A stretch of DNA of 6,977 nucleotides, taken from NCBI GenBank assembly GCA_052387095.1, contig JBQTJN010000030.1, positions 1 to 6,977 of the forward strand. The letters are read 5' to 3'. The first letter of the stretch is position 1; each line of letters starts with the position of its first letter. The notes under the pieces were generated by a model, which searched no databases, had not been told where the DNA came from, and was given only the letters and a program-made list of their open reading frames with translations. Of this stretch, positions 6,667 to 6,977 are shown piece after piece. The translations under genes were made by a program, and so were the position numbers. This DNA comes from JBQTJN01 sp052387095 (GTDB lineage: Bacteria > Pseudomonadota > Alphaproteobacteria > Micavibrionales > Micavibrionaceae).

Positions 6667-6977
6667 TTAAGTGAGCAAAAGCAGGAAAAGCGCACTGATC
6701 AGGGCCGGTCCGAAAGGAAAAACCGCCTCTTTCCTCTGTATTTTCCAGAATACAGAAAAAACAACACCGAACGTGCCCGCCATCAAACAGAAGAACGCCA
6801 GGTTGCCAACCCCGAGCCATACGCCTGTCATGGCAAAAAATTTGACATCTCCAAAGCCCAGCGCCTCCTTCTTGAGGATCCGCGTCATGCAAAGACCAAG
6901 CACCCAGACAATCATGGCAAACACCACCGCCGAAACAACAGCCATGTAGAACGGCATGATGTCATCAAAATGCACGC
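6667..6977 (-). CDS. Prepilin peptidase / N-methyltransferase (A24 family), N-terminus missing
   Basis: Inner-membrane aspartyl protease that cleaves the class III leader of prepilins; the bifunctional PilD form also methylates the new N-terminus. Only the last 103 codons are present; the frame is open to the window edge, so a GTG at 6975 is unlikely to be the start. Visible are a membrane segment (M-A-V-V-S-A-V-V-F-A and on), then the second catalytic motif A-L-G-F-G-D-V-K (family form G-x-G-D) with its Asp, two further membrane segments, and F-P-F-G-P-A-L near the end, matching the P-F-G-P-x-L motif of this family. The first catalytic Asp and any N-terminal cysteine/methylase domain lie outside the window, so full PilD and short CpaA-like forms cannot be told apart. 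The prepilin at the other end of this block is a natural substrate. It ends 115 bases before pilT. Confidence 0.88.
   Translation of the reverse strand, partial: VHFDDIMPFYMAVVSAVVFAMIVWVLGLCMTRILKKEALGFGDVKFFAMTGVWLGVGNLAFFCLMAGTFGVVFSVFWKIQRKEAVFPFGPALISALFLLLLT

Overview
The window is a type IV pilus (T4P) gene block from a Gram-negative bacterium. All seven genes lie on the minus strand, so transcription runs from high to low coordinates. The base composition is moderate in GC. The pilus set consists of a lipoprotein secretin of the MshL type, paired PilT and PilU motors, and a long prepilin with an 'N-T-F-R-E-K-Y-x-x-L-P-G-D' core. This points to a proteobacterium, and I lean towards a deep-branching alphaproteobacterium (Micavibrio-like). 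That placement is inference from protein style only; there is no rRNA or other marker here.

Layout in order of transcription: (1) the C-terminal part of a prepilin peptidase (6977-6667, cut by the window edge); (2) a 115-base gap with a good sigma70-like promoter; (3) pilT (6551-5397) and pilU (5400-4255), overlapping by 4 bases and both starting with TTG; (4) a 102-base gap without a clear promoter; (5) an MshL-like secretin lipoprotein (4152-2272); (6) an ABC-2 type permease (2260-1490), 11 bases downstream; (7) an unrecognised membrane-anchored, helical-repeat protein (1487-762), 2 bases further on; (8) a 129-base gap with a plausible promoter; (9) a type IV prepilin (632 to beyond base 1). 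No gene-free stretch exceeds about 130 bases. I saw no RNA genes, mobile elements or CRISPR arrays.

How they fit together: the peptidase cleaves the prepilin leader, the pilin is polymerised by an assembly motor that is not in this window (no PilB/MshE), the fibre leaves through the secretin, and PilT/PilU power retraction. The unusual part is the ABC-2 permease plus anchored helical protein sitting between secretin and pilin with no ABC ATPase next to them. This recalls the PilG/PilH/PilI ABC-transporter module required for pili in Myxococcus xanthus, and is the most interesting lead here.
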